From Colwellia psychrerythraea 34H (GTDB lineage: Bacteria > Pseudomonadota > Gammaproteobacteria > Enterobacterales > Alteromonadaceae), in assembly GCF_000012325.1 (NCBI RefSeq), contig NC_003910.7:3410001-3474000 (forward strand): DNA of 64,000 bases. Reading direction: 5' to 3'. Positions 18,149 through 27,187 of this stretch are shown here, piece by piece. Both the position numbers and the translations under genes were made by a program. Within the stretch, counting starts at the first letter, position 1. Every line of letters starts with the position of its first letter. The notes below the pieces were generated by a model that saw nothing but the letters and a program-made list of their open reading frames with translations, did not search any database and was not told where the DNA came from.

Positions 18149-18847
18149 ATGTCACATATATTAATTGTTGAAGATGAAGAAAAAATTGCGTCATTATTAG
18201 CTGATTACTTAGCTAAAGCTGGCTACCAAACCACCATAATGCATGAGGGAACAGAGGTGGTTTCAACGGTTAAAAATCAACATTTTGACTTGATTTTATT
18301 AGACTTAATGCTGCCCGGTAAAGACGGGTTAACGATATGCCGAGAAATTCAAGAATTCAGTAACATAGCAATTATCATGGTAACCGCACGCGTTGACGAA
18401 ATAGACAGATTATTAGGGTTAGAATTAGGCGCTGATGATTATATTTGCAAACCTTTTTCACCCAGAGAAGTAGTTGCTCGTGTAAAAACAATACTCAGGC
18501 GCATCAACCCGCCTCTAACCACTGGCATTAACACTAATATCGCTAAGCAATCACAGACGACTACGGTAGAGTTAAACACCGACAACTATCAAGCGACAAT
18601 CAATCAACACCCGGTAGAACTTACCGCGATAGAATTCAATTTACTGAATATTTTGGCGAGTGCGCCTGGCCGTATTTATTCCAGATCACAATTAATCGAT
18701 AGGGTGTATCAAGACAATCGTGTAGTGAGTGAGCGCACCATAGATAGTCACATAAAAAAATTACGTAAAAAACTGAATGCGATTGAATCAGACAACGAAC
18801 TAGTGCAGTCAGTCTATAGCGTAGGATATAAATTAGTGCTTACTTAA
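18149..18847 (+). CDS. OmpR/PhoB-family response regulator (BaeR-like)
   Basis: This 232-residue protein has a receiver domain with Asp52 in LILLDLMLPGKDG and KPFSPRE, and a C-terminal winged helix with RTIDSHIKKLRKKL and YSVGYKLV. It is in one operon with the upstream kinase. The closest well-known system in layout is BaeSR (envelope stress), but target genes are not visible here. Confidence 0.9.
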   Translation: MSHILIVEDEEKIASLLADYLAKAGYQTTIMHEGTEVVSTVKNQHFDLILLDLMLPGKDGLTICREIQEFSNIAIIMVTARVDEIDRLLGLELGADDYICKPFSPREVVARVKTILRRINPPLTTGINTNIAKQSQTTTVELNTDNYQATINQHPVELTAIEFNLLNILASAPGRIYSRSQLIDRVYQDNRVVSERTIDSHIKKLRKKLNAIESDNELVQSVYSVGYKLVLT

Positions 18848-18921
18848 CCTGAACGTTGGATAAGTAGCACATGCTCAACATCCCCTTTAAGCAATTTGGA
18901 TGCGGTAGTTATTCTTTGCAC

Positions 18922-19743
18922 CTAGCTAGGCTTTATCGCTAAAATTTCGATCAAACTAATGCGTTCATCATCAAGATTACGACGCATGTTATAAGCTTTG
19001 GTTTTGATGTCATTGCCAATGAGCATATGCAAACCTAGTTCTGGCAGTGTCGACTCACCTGTAGGTTCTCTCATTCGTGCAAAGGCCTTTTGTGCCAAAT
19101 CAGACTTATCGTTCCACACTTCAATCTTAAAACCAGTGGAGGCAATTAAATCGCGAAATGCTTCTTTCGGTATCAAAAAGCTCATTGAACTGTCTTGAGC
19201 CCACGGCACAGGAAAATAAATAGTTTTTTCTTCATGACCACACACCTCATACAATACCGCACGTGCACCAGGTTTGAGTACACGATACATTTCCTTTAAC
19301 CAACCCAGCTTGTCTTCAACATTCATGTTCATTTGGATTGACCAAGCACCATCGAAAGTATTGTCCGCATAGGGTAATTCAAGTGCACTACCGACATTGA
19401 ATTTAACACGGGCTTGCATGTTCAGTAACTGTGTTAATCTTTCTGCGGCATCAATGTATTCATCACTTAAATCTATTCCCGTAACATGACAACCAGTTTC
19501 ATGTGACAAGCGACGTGTTGAACCGCCAACACCACAGCCCACATCAAGGATGTGCATATCAGGCGTAAAATTGCCAAGTTCAATCAGCTCTTTAGTGGCG
19601 ATATCACCACGAATATGAAATTCATCAACCGGCTGAAGGTCATCAGGAGTGACTGAAGATAAATCTTTACCCAGGTTATTGAGACCTTCAATTATTTTAT
19701 TATACAAATTGTTTGGAGAGTAATAACTGTGAATATGCTTCAT
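18922..19743 (-). CDS. Class I SAM-dependent methyltransferase
   Basis: This 273-residue protein has SAM-binding motif I HILDVGCGVGGSTRRL (about 64-79), an acidic strand-2 end TGIDLSDEYI, and the post-motif FDGAWSIQMNMNVEDKLGW. The layout resembles the glycine/sarcosine/dimethylglycine and tocopherol methyltransferase groups (QPVDEFHIRGDIAT before motif I). The substrate cannot be fixed from sequence. It is transcribed alone, facing the two-component system. Confidence 0.8.
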   Translation of the reverse strand: MKHIHSYYSPNNLYNKIIEGLNNLGKDLSSVTPDDLQPVDEFHIRGDIATKELIELGNFTPDMHILDVGCGVGGSTRRLSHETGCHVTGIDLSDEYIDAAERLTQLLNMQARVKFNVGSALELPYADNTFDGAWSIQMNMNVEDKLGWLKEMYRVLKPGARAVLYEVCGHEEKTIYFPVPWAQDSSMSFLIPKEAFRDLIASTGFKIEVWNDKSDLAQKAFARMREPTGESTLPELGLHMLIGNDIKTKAYNMRRNLDDERISLIEILAIKPS

Positions 19744-19981
19744 ATAGGTAATCTTGACTCAAAGATAAGGTGAAATAGCTGTCTACAAACTATACATGAT
19801 AATGTCAGGTAGTTAAGAAAAATTATAAACTATCCAAGTCCGTTATTGAATTATATCAATAACATGGAAAATTTAGTCAATGCTAACCTCTAGCGTATAA
19901 ATTAATGTTTTCGTGGTTAATTCCCTTTTTATTAATTATACTGGTTACATTACAGACTCACTTTATGAAATCGCTAATTAG

Positions 19982-21004
19982 ATGTTAACTAAACCAAAAA
20001 TTCATTTTAAAACACTGGTTTTCTTAATATCATCTCTATTAAGTCATCATTCAATCGCTAATAATAAAACTCATTTTGAAGAGCTCTTTTCCACCTCTGT
20101 CGTGCTAACAGATTCAGAAACAATCACCTTAGGAATTGGTAACTTTGATCCCGACAAGTTATTAAAACCTCACGAACAGAGCTTTTCTGAAAGCGATTCT
20201 ATCAAGTTGAGAAATGAATTAACCGTATATAGCATTCCCTATACTTGGCGCTTGACTGACGATAAATCTAAGACAAAAGATAAAGCTAAAAAAGAAAAGT
20301 CCAACTTCTTTTATCTAGACGAATTAACCGCATCACTCTCTTACCTCAAGCAAGAAAATAAAAATGATTTGTTATCTAACTCATCAATTACTGATGATAA
20401 TAAAGATGAAGTTTTCTCAGCCTATCTCGCCTATAGTCGACATAGGCAATTGACTGAAAATTGGAATTTAAGAGTGAGGTTTGGTTCATATTTAATGCAC
20501 CATAAAAATAAATACCGTTATAACAGCGATGAGTCAAAGCAATATCAAGATCAATTAGACGGCGTTTTTTTAAATTTATCAGCGAATGCTTTCATTATTG
20601 AACCAAATGTAAAGCTAAGCTATAGCCAAAAAAAGGATTGGGGCAAGTGGGAATTTAACAACGATTTAAACGTATTTTCTGGCGTCACATTTAAGGGAGC
20701 TAAGTCTAGCCAAGATGCAAAGCCGACAGGCTGGCGCTTAAATAATGGTTTTAAATTCCACTTTAACGTTAATCAATCGAAATTCCATGCTGAATCTATT
20801 TATGTAAAAATTCAGCGTTCCGATATTGGCGGCGATATGGTTAGTAGCTTAGGTACAGATCATTTCTATGAGTTTGGAGTAGGTTTATTACTCGACACCC
20901 GTAAGTTCACTAAACTAGCTGATAATATCGGCATAGGCATTAATATTCATAAAGGCAGCGCGCTTTCTGGCGGTAGTATCGTCTTTTACTTTAATGAACT
21001 TTAA
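19982..21004 (+). CDS. Outer-membrane beta-barrel protein (solitary autotransporter-barrel type)
   Basis: This 340-residue protein has a signal peptide ending near SHHSIA and alternating amphipathic strands through the rest, with a C-terminal half rich in aromatic girdle residues. It resembles the solitary outer-membrane autotransporter-barrel family of Vibrio and relatives in length and in the segment FSTSVVLTDSETITLGIGNFDPD. The family assignment is from memory. A passenger domain is absent. Function unknown. Confidence 0.6.
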   Translation: MLTKPKIHFKTLVFLISSLLSHHSIANNKTHFEELFSTSVVLTDSETITLGIGNFDPDKLLKPHEQSFSESDSIKLRNELTVYSIPYTWRLTDDKSKTKDKAKKEKSNFFYLDELTASLSYLKQENKNDLLSNSSITDDNKDEVFSAYLAYSRHRQLTENWNLRVRFGSYLMHHKNKYRYNSDESKQYQDQLDGVFLNLSANAFIIEPNVKLSYSQKKDWGKWEFNNDLNVFSGVTFKGAKSSQDAKPTGWRLNNGFKFHFNVNQSKFHAESIYVKIQRSDIGGDMVSSLGTDHFYEFGVGLLLDTRKFTKLADNIGIGINIHKGSALSGGSIVFYFNEL

Positions 21005-21394
21005 AGTCACCCTTTAGCTCTCCGGTGATATCTTGTAAAACTCACATGATCAAAGAGAACTTTATTGAAATATTTTTTATCAGTACTGTTTTCCTTAATA
21101 ACTCCACATCCATAGCAGCGCGTTCAATCAAAAAAATCTACTCGTTACAAGACTCCAAGACACATTGCTCTCCCCCAGTAGCCTGTCATTGCTCAATTGC
21201 TCGCCTTGTCTGGATTTATTTTGCTACGCATAACAAGATCACAAACTTAACGAAAGTGATATAACACGCATCTTTATCGGTAAATAGTGTGTGAATCACA
21301 CCTTTTTAAGAGATAATGCGCCACTGAACACCCGTAACTTTATTACACCAATAACATCAAAAATACTGATGAAGTTCTAATAAACTGAGATATT
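21005..21394. other. Intergenic region before the selenate-type transporter operon
   Basis: 390 bases. A 79-residue frame at 21025-21264 lacks a ribosome site and any recognisable fold, so it is not called. A perfect palindrome GTGTGA-A-TCACAC lies at 21289-21301 and is followed by CTTTTT. It could be an operator or a weak terminator for the upstream gene. Confidence 0.5.
21289..21301. promoter_or_regulatory. 13-bp palindrome, candidate operator
   Basis: GTGTGA-A-TCACAC is a perfect inverted repeat 94 bases upstream of the transporter operon start. The half-site resembles CRP-like TGTGA/TCACA, but the one-base spacing is not that of CRP (TGTGA-N6-TCACA). The binding protein is unknown. Confidence 0.35.
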
Positions 21395-22261
21395 ATGAAA
21401 ATATTGACTAAATTACTCGTACTATGTGCGTTAACGCTAAGCCTCTTTGTGACTACCAGCGCGAGCGCGGAAACATTTACTTTCACCGCTATCCCAGATG
21501 CAGACGAATCTCAACTGAGAACCCGCTTTGAAAAAGTTGCTCTCTACTTAGAAGAGCAACTTGGTGTTGAAGTAAAATATGTTCCGGTTAAATCCTACTC
21601 AGCAGCGGTAACTGCATTTAGAAATAACCAAGTGCAACTTGCCTGGTTTGGTGGTTTATCTGGAGTACAAGCCAGACGATTAGTGCCTGGCTCGCAAGCC
21701 ATTGCACAAGGTTATGAAGATCAGTTTTTCAAAAGCTACTTTATTGCTCACTACAGTACTGGCTTAGAGATGAGCTATAGTTTTCCTGATATTACCGAGA
21801 CAACCTTCACCTTTGGCTCAAAAGGTTCCACCTCAGGTAGATTGATGCCGCAATATTATATAGAGCAACATTTAAAGAAAAAGCCACAACAAGCATTTAA
21901 GCGCGTTGGTTTTTCTGGTGACCATAACCGCACTATTGTCCAGGTTCAATCAGGTACTTACCAAGTTGGCGCTGTGAACTATAAAGTGTGGGAAAGTGCC
22001 CTAGCCGCTGGTAAAATTGACACCAATAAAGTGAAAGTCATTTGGAAAAGTCCTACCTACCCTGATTACCAATGGACAATACGCGCTGATGTTGAAGCCA
22101 ATTTTGGTCCAGGCTTTGCTGATAAAGTTCAAGCGGCACTGCTCACTATGGATAGTCCAGCACTGTTAGATAGTTTTCCACGCTCCTCTTTTGTCAAAGC
22201 TAAAAATGAAGATTTTCAACCAGTGGAAGATGTCGCTAAACAGATAGGACTTATCGATTAA
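21395..22261 (+). CDS. Putative selenate (phosphonate-type) ABC transporter, periplasmic binding protein
   Basis: This 288-residue protein has a signal peptide ending near TSASA and a PhnD-like fold. The stretches FTAIPDADESQLRTRFEKVA, VKYVPVKSYSAAVTAFRNNQVQLAWFGGLSGVQARR and SYFIAHYSTGL are characteristic of the group annotated as putative selenate ABC transporter binding protein. That name rests on genome context elsewhere (near selD and mnmH), neither of which is seen here. Its stop overlaps the next start (TAATG). Confidence 0.82.
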   Translation: MKILTKLLVLCALTLSLFVTTSASAETFTFTAIPDADESQLRTRFEKVALYLEEQLGVEVKYVPVKSYSAAVTAFRNNQVQLAWFGGLSGVQARRLVPGSQAIAQGYEDQFFKSYFIAHYSTGLEMSYSFPDITETTFTFGSKGSTSGRLMPQYYIEQHLKKKPQQAFKRVGFSGDHNRTIVQVQSGTYQVGAVNYKVWESALAAGKIDTNKVKVIWKSPTYPDYQWTIRADVEANFGPGFADKVQAALLTMDSPALLDSFPRSSFVKAKNEDFQPVEDVAKQIGLID

Positions 22262-22971
22262 TGCTCACCCTTGACAACCTAAACCTTCATTATGATAAAA
22301 CTGCTGGTTATAATATCGGTAAGTACACCGGTAAAAAGAAGGCGTCTACTCAGGTGATTTTTGATCTGAGCCTGACAATTAATGAAGGTGAAAAGGTTGC
22401 CATTATCGGTCCCTCTGGTGCTGGTAAATCTAGTCTGCTACATCATATTTATCAACAGTTACAAACCAGTGCAGCCCTGTGCTCACAGCGACAAGGTTTG
22501 GTTGATAATTTAAGCATTTATCACAATATATTTATGGGTGCTTTAGCTCGACACCACTGGTTATTTAACTTAGTGAATTTAATCAGGCCTTTCAAAAAAG
22601 ACTTAAACGCTATTGCTGAACTTTGTCAGCAGTTGGAATTAGACCAGCCATTGGCAAAAAAAGTGGACCAACTCTCTGGTGGGCAAAGGCAACGAGTGGC
22701 GTTAGCAAGAGCTATGTATCAACAACAAGATACCTTTATCGGTGATGAGCCTTTTTCAGCGCTGGACCCATTGATGAAATCAAGACTACTCGACATCGTA
22801 TTAGCACAGCATAAGAGTGTCATCATGGTAGTTCATGACAGAGAGTTGGCGATTAACGCTTTTGACCGCGTTATCGCATTAGATAAAGGCCATATGGTAC
22901 TCGATAGCCAACAGCAGAGTATCGGTCACCAACAGATCACAGCGTTATTTCAAACTAACGCTGTCGCGTAG
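22261..22971 (+). CDS. ABC transporter ATP-binding protein (PhnC-like), selenate-type system
   Basis: This 236-residue ATPase has Walker A GPSGAGKSS (about 53-61), signature LSGGQRQRVALARAM (about 139-153) and Walker B DTFIGDEPFSALD. It overlaps the binding-protein gene by one base and precedes the permease by eight bases, so the three form one operon. It powers uptake of an oxyanion across the inner membrane. Confidence 0.88.
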   Translation: MLTLDNLNLHYDKTAGYNIGKYTGKKKASTQVIFDLSLTINEGEKVAIIGPSGAGKSSLLHHIYQQLQTSAALCSQRQGLVDNLSIYHNIFMGALARHHWLFNLVNLIRPFKKDLNAIAELCQQLELDQPLAKKVDQLSGGQRQRVALARAMYQQQDTFIGDEPFSALDPLMKSRLLDIVLAQHKSVIMVVHDRELAINAFDRVIALDKGHMVLDSQQQSIGHQQITALFQTNAVA

Positions 22972-22979
22972 CTCTCTTT

Positions 22980-24491
22980 ATGTCGGAACTTCAGCGAGTC
23001 AAAAACGCAGATTATGCTTTGGGTTATTGGCAAAAAGTCACTTTATCAATCTGGGTTATTGCACTGGTTATTATTCCTTTTGCCGATATAGAGATTGTCA
23101 GTTTCGATCCTTTCCTCGAGTTAACTCGCATGGTAAATGGGCTTGTAACACCCGATTTTTTCGCGACTGAATACCTGTTTCAAGCCATCATTCAAACCGT
23201 TAACTTTGCCATTATAGGCGTCTGCTTAGGCCTGGTACTTGGCGCTCCCCTCGCGCTAATTTACCAACACCCTATCGTTTCAAGCTGCTGCGCTTTTTTA
23301 CGTGCGATCCATGAAATTTTCTGGGCGCTGCTATTTTTGCAAGTCTTTGGTCTGTCTCCCATCACCGGAATATTAGCTATCGCAATTCCGTTTGCCGCTA
23401 CTTTTGCCCGCGTATTTCACGACATTATCAATCAATCGTCAGACAACCCCTTAGAAAGCATCGATAGTCGCGCCGATATAATTAGCCGTTTCACTTATGG
23501 CAAAATAGCCCAAGTGATGCCACAACTGATGAGCTACACCCGCTACCGTTTTGAGTGTGCCCTGCGTAGTAGCGCCGTACTCGGCTTTATCGGAATGCCA
23601 ACGTTAGGTTTTTATATGGAAACAGCGTTTAGACAGGGAAACTACAGTGAGGGCGCAGCTTTATTGATTATATTTATTGCCCTTATTGGTTCAATTCGTT
23701 ACTGGTGTCCACCGAAATCACTTGGGATTTATCTTGTTATTGCTTGCGTGACTCTGGTCGATATTCCTAACGTAGATAGCAGCCTACTGGTGCGTTTTAT
23801 CAGCCAAGATATTCTGCCTCCCGCGTTAGTAAACGTCACAACATTGGCAGAAGTTCAATGGTCATCACTCACTGCTTGGTTTAGCACTATCCTGTCGAAC
23901 CAAGCCATTCCAGGCGCAATCGCAACCATTACCTTAGCGCTACTTGCCTTAGCTGCCACTCATTTTATTACGTTAAGCGCCCATGCTATCGCGAGTAAGC
24001 ATTTATGGCCTACACCACTGACTTGGCTTGGGCGATTTATCTTATTAATAGGCCGCTCAGTACCTGAATATATCTTAGCGTTTATTTTTTTAATGCTGCT
24101 CGGCCCATCGATGTTACCCGCGGTTATCGCGTTAGCCATTCATAATGGCTGCGTTATTGCTTACTTGGCTGTTAAGCAAAGTAATGCGATTACGCCACAG
24201 CAGATGCAGATGACTAGGTTAAATGAGTTTAACTACCACATTATGCCTACTATCTATCCCAATATGATGGCGTTAATGTTTTATCGCTTTGAAATCATAG
24301 TGCGAGAAACCGCAGTGTTTGGCATTTTGGGAATTATGACCTTAGGGTTTTATATCGACAGTAATTTCAGTGAAATACGCTATAGTAATGCACTAGTGCT
24401 TATCACGTGTACAGCGCTGCTCAATGTCGCCATTGATATTATCTCAAGACGACTGCTTAAGTTCCCACAAACGAGTAAAACTCGCTGTTAA
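22980..24491 (+). CDS. ABC transporter permease, two fused PhnE-like halves
   Basis: At 503 residues it is about twice the length of a single PhnE permease. The N-half (about 30-260) and C-half (about 300-500) each have a permease core with similar strings: ECALRSSAVLGFIGMPTLGFYMETAF in the first and EIIVRETAVFGILGIMTLGFYIDSNF in the second. One polypeptide therefore supplies both membrane halves, as is usual for the putative selenate systems. It is the last gene of the operon. Confidence 0.88.
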   Translation: MSELQRVKNADYALGYWQKVTLSIWVIALVIIPFADIEIVSFDPFLELTRMVNGLVTPDFFATEYLFQAIIQTVNFAIIGVCLGLVLGAPLALIYQHPIVSSCCAFLRAIHEIFWALLFLQVFGLSPITGILAIAIPFAATFARVFHDIINQSSDNPLESIDSRADIISRFTYGKIAQVMPQLMSYTRYRFECALRSSAVLGFIGMPTLGFYMETAFRQGNYSEGAALLIIFIALIGSIRYWCPPKSLGIYLVIACVTLVDIPNVDSSLLVRFISQDILPPALVNVTTLAEVQWSSLTAWFSTILSNQAIPGAIATITLALLALAATHFITLSAHAIASKHLWPTPLTWLGRFILLIGRSVPEYILAFIFLMLLGPSMLPAVIALAIHNGCVIAYLAVKQSNAITPQQMQMTRLNEFNYHIMPTIYPNMMALMFYRFEIIVRETAVFGILGIMTLGFYIDSNFSEIRYSNALVLITCTALLNVAIDIISRRLLKFPQTSKTRC

Positions 24492-24629
24492 CCTTGCTAA
24501 GCTAAGCGATAATGTTGTTCAAAAGTCATGATGGATAATTAAAAATATCGTGCTGATGAAATGAAACAGAGTTCAGTTATGTCTATTCCAATATCAATTG
24601 AATTATGTGCTTATGCAGATGACTCAATA

Positions 24630-24711
24630 ACGTCATCCCCGTGGGGTATTAATCGGGTGGCCAGTGCCTAAAAATTAATGGTTCTTCGATCAACGATTTC
24701 GAAGATGACGT
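24630..24711. repeat. Inverted-repeat intergenic element
   Basis: ACGTCATC (24630-24637) and GATGACGT (24704-24711) are perfect reverse complements bounding an 82-base unit. It begins with CGTCATCCCCG, the usual opening of many gammaproteobacterial intergenic repeats. The rest of the 349-base gap between the permease and yghU holds nothing else recognised. Confidence 0.5.
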
Positions 24712-24840
24712 TTAAAGCAATATCCTGAATTAACTATAAAGTCACCTTAAATCAATGCTAAGTTACCTATTAATTAAACTACTTAATTTTCAAGTTTTAA
24801 TGATAATCTAAAATCACCAACCATAATTACGGAGCTGAAT

Positions 24841-25737
24841 ATGTCTGAATCTACTTATGTACCACCAAAAATATGGCAATGGAAGACAGAAACTGGTGGC
24901 CAGTTCGCCAGTATTAACCGACCTATTGCTGGCGCAACACATCAAGCAGAATTGCCCGTAGGTAAGCATCCGCTTCAGTTGTACTCGTTAGCGACACCTA
25001 ATGGCGTGAAAATTACGATTCTATTGGAAGAATTATTAGCATTAGGCATAAAAGAAGCCGAATACGATGCGCATTTAATTGAAATCATGGAAGGAGATCA
25101 ATTTGGCTCAGGGTTTGTCGAAGTAAATCCCAACTCTAAAATTCCCGCTTTGGTAGATACTTCTGCTGATATTAGTAGCGACAAGCGCGGCGAAAATAAA
25201 CTGCCCATTTTTGAATCTGGCGCGATACTGCTGTATTTAGCAGAGAAGTTTGATGCTTTTTTACCAAAAGAGCCGTTACTTAAATCACAATGTATGTCGT
25301 GGCTATTTTGGCAAGTCGGTAGTGGCCCCTATTTAGGTGGCGGTTTTGGTCATTTCTACGCTTACGCACCCGAGAAATTTGAATACCCGATAGAGCGTTT
25401 TACCATGGAAGTGAAACGACAACTTGACGTGCTAGACCGACATTTGGCTAATAATAAATACATGTGCGGCGATCAATATACTATTGCCGATATCGCTATA
25501 TGGCCTTGGTATGGGGCCTTGATGCAGAATAAAGTTTATGAGGCGGCAGAATTTCTGCAGACCCAAGAGTATAAACACTTAACACGATGGACTGAAGAAA
25601 TTAGCCAACGAACAGCGGTTAAGCGTGGAATAATGGTCAACCGTACTTGGGGTGAGTTAGACGAACAATTGCATGAACGCCATGATGCCAGTGATTTCGA
25701 GCTTAAAACTCAAGACAAATTGGTCATTCCAGAATAA
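24841..25737 (+). CDS. yghU: Glutathione-dependent disulfide-bond oxidoreductase YghU (GST family)
   Basis: This 298-residue protein begins with the YghU-type extension (YVPPKIWQWKTETGGQFASINRPIAGATH). A thioredoxin-like GST N-domain follows with the active-site context LATPNGVKITILLEE and the cis-Pro motif NSKIPAL. The helical C-domain has QVGSGPYLGGGFGHFY. The family uses two glutathiones to reduce disulfides in the cytoplasm. It is monocistronic, with GGAG nine bases before the ATG. Confidence 0.92.
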   Translation: MSESTYVPPKIWQWKTETGGQFASINRPIAGATHQAELPVGKHPLQLYSLATPNGVKITILLEELLALGIKEAEYDAHLIEIMEGDQFGSGFVEVNPNSKIPALVDTSADISSDKRGENKLPIFESGAILLYLAEKFDAFLPKEPLLKSQCMSWLFWQVGSGPYLGGGFGHFYAYAPEKFEYPIERFTMEVKRQLDVLDRHLANNKYMCGDQYTIADIAIWPWYGALMQNKVYEAAEFLQTQEYKHLTRWTEEISQRTAVKRGIMVNRTWGELDEQLHERHDASDFELKTQDKLVIPE

Positions 25738-25772
25738 TCTAATACAGAATAAAGGCTGCGCGGGGGAGTTAT

Positions 25773-25804
25773 CTCTTGCCTGCTTTTATGCAAGTAGACA
25801 AGAG
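25773..25804. terminator. Hairpin after yghU
   Basis: CTCTTG and CAAGAG, with inner CTT/AAG pairs, form an imperfect hairpin about 35 bases after the yghU stop. The T run is poor. Confidence 0.35.
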
Positions 25805-25866
25805 AGTGATTAATACACGTCACACTTTCAAGTTATGATTAAATCAAAAATTCTTTTAGCTATATC

Positions 25867-25906
25867 CCCGTTACTACCCCAGAGTTCAGCTTAAAATAGT
25901 AACGGG
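25867..25906. terminator. Inverted repeat between convergent genes
   Basis: CCCGTTACTA and TAGTAACGGG are perfect 10-bp arms with a 20-base loop, a few bases past the stop of the minus-strand porin and between it and yghU. The position suits a terminator for one or both genes. Confidence 0.5.
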
Positions 25907-25913
25907 TATCTCA

Positions 25914-27149
25914 TTAAAACTTAGCGTTTAGCCATACCCATATTTTATCTGTATCAACCTTGCCTGCTGTTGTATCACCAGCAGAATAAGCGGCTAATTT
26001 AATACCAGCTGTATAATTTTTAGTAAAACTCTTTGAATAGACAGCATTGATTTCAGAGCCTAAATCATCAACGGTTGCAGAAGCTTCATCGGCATCAAAT
26101 TTATGATAGATAACGGCCCATTTTCCGCCTGCAACTTTACCGCCAACACTAGCATATAAATCCGTTAGACCTTCTTTTGGCGTATTTAAGAATTGATCTG
26201 ACCAACCATTAAACTTATGTAATGTCGCTAAAGGCGTCGAAAAACCATAATTACCATCATCTGAGCCAAGTAATTCGTAACCAACTTTCATCCCAATTCC
26301 TGAAAATGAGCTACTTAGCTCAGCTAAGAGGTAATCTGCTGAATAGGACATGACCGCATTGTCAGCGTCTTGTTGTGCATATTCTAACTGATAAGATATT
26401 TTCTGTTCACCAATTGACGTGCCACCATTAAAGCGAAGACCGAAAGTATCTAAGCCATTGTCGGTATCATTATCAACTTCTAATAAATATCCGTAAGCGG
26501 TAATTTTACCTAATGTGGTTTGATAAGCAGCATTAAACAGATGATCGTTAGAATCTATATCTTTAGCTTCTGCAAAAATTCTATTACGTTTGGTAATATA
26601 ACCATAATCTAACGTTAAATCTTTAATGGGTTGATAAGCTAAAGTTACCCCATCAAAGGTTTGCCTATCTTGGCGCCAGCCAACATGACCGACAAATCTA
26701 TGGTTATCCATAGTAATCAACTGACGACCCACTTTGACGGCCAGTGATTTTTGTTTGTATTGCAGCAAAAATTGGTCAAGCTCTGTTGTTTCAGGATCCG
26801 CTATCACTGAATAATCGGTATTTTTACCTAAAGTATTATTGTAATCATCAATACCAAGCACGGTGCGAGAATCTTCAAATTCAATTAAAGAAGAAAAACC
26901 TGCGACATTGCCCGTTGCGTAAGTTAAGCGCGTACGTAACGTAAGGGCATCAGCATCTTTTAGCGCGTTGTCTTGATCTACGGTTTCATAACGTAGATTT
27001 ATATTAATAGCAGATTTACCATTACTGATAGCTTCCGCTATTGAACTTGAGTTAGCTGAATTTGACGTAGCTTCTTTGGCAAAAGCCATAGATGAACAAC
27101 TACCTGCTAAGGCTATAGATAGACATAAAGCGATTTTATTCAATGTCAT
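25914..27149 (-). CDS. Outer-membrane porin (alginate-export/porin superfamily) linked to nitrate uptake genes
   Basis: This 411-residue protein has a signal peptide (cleavage near SSMAFA) followed by many alternating strands and a C-terminal Phe (VWLNAKF), as expected for a barrel inserted by BAM. Conserved-looking features include SVIADPETTELDQFLLQYKQ and VGRQLITMDNHRFVGHVGWRQDRQTFDGV, which match porins of the alginate-export-like group. It lies 38 bases downstream of nrtD on the same strand, so it probably passes nitrate or nitrite through the outer membrane. That role is inferred from position. Confidence 0.78.
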   Translation of the reverse strand: MTLNKIALCLSIALAGSCSSMAFAKEATSNSANSSSIAEAISNGKSAININLRYETVDQDNALKDADALTLRTRLTYATGNVAGFSSLIEFEDSRTVLGIDDYNNTLGKNTDYSVIADPETTELDQFLLQYKQKSLAVKVGRQLITMDNHRFVGHVGWRQDRQTFDGVTLAYQPIKDLTLDYGYITKRNRIFAEAKDIDSNDHLFNAAYQTTLGKITAYGYLLEVDNDTDNGLDTFGLRFNGGTSIGEQKISYQLEYAQQDADNAVMSYSADYLLAELSSSFSGIGMKVGYELLGSDDGNYGFSTPLATLHKFNGWSDQFLNTPKEGLTDLYASVGGKVAGGKWAVIYHKFDADEASATVDDLGSEINAVYSKSFTKNYTAGIKLAAYSAGDTTAGKVDTDKIWVWLNAKF

Positions 27150-27187
27150 GTGTTAATTTTCCTTTCATATTTTATTTTAAGTTTGTT

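Noticed and set aside
21025..21264. 79-residue reading frame before the selenate-type operon
   Set aside because: It has no ribosome site, a composition unlike the neighbouring genes and no recognisable fold. The region looks like leader or terminator sequence.
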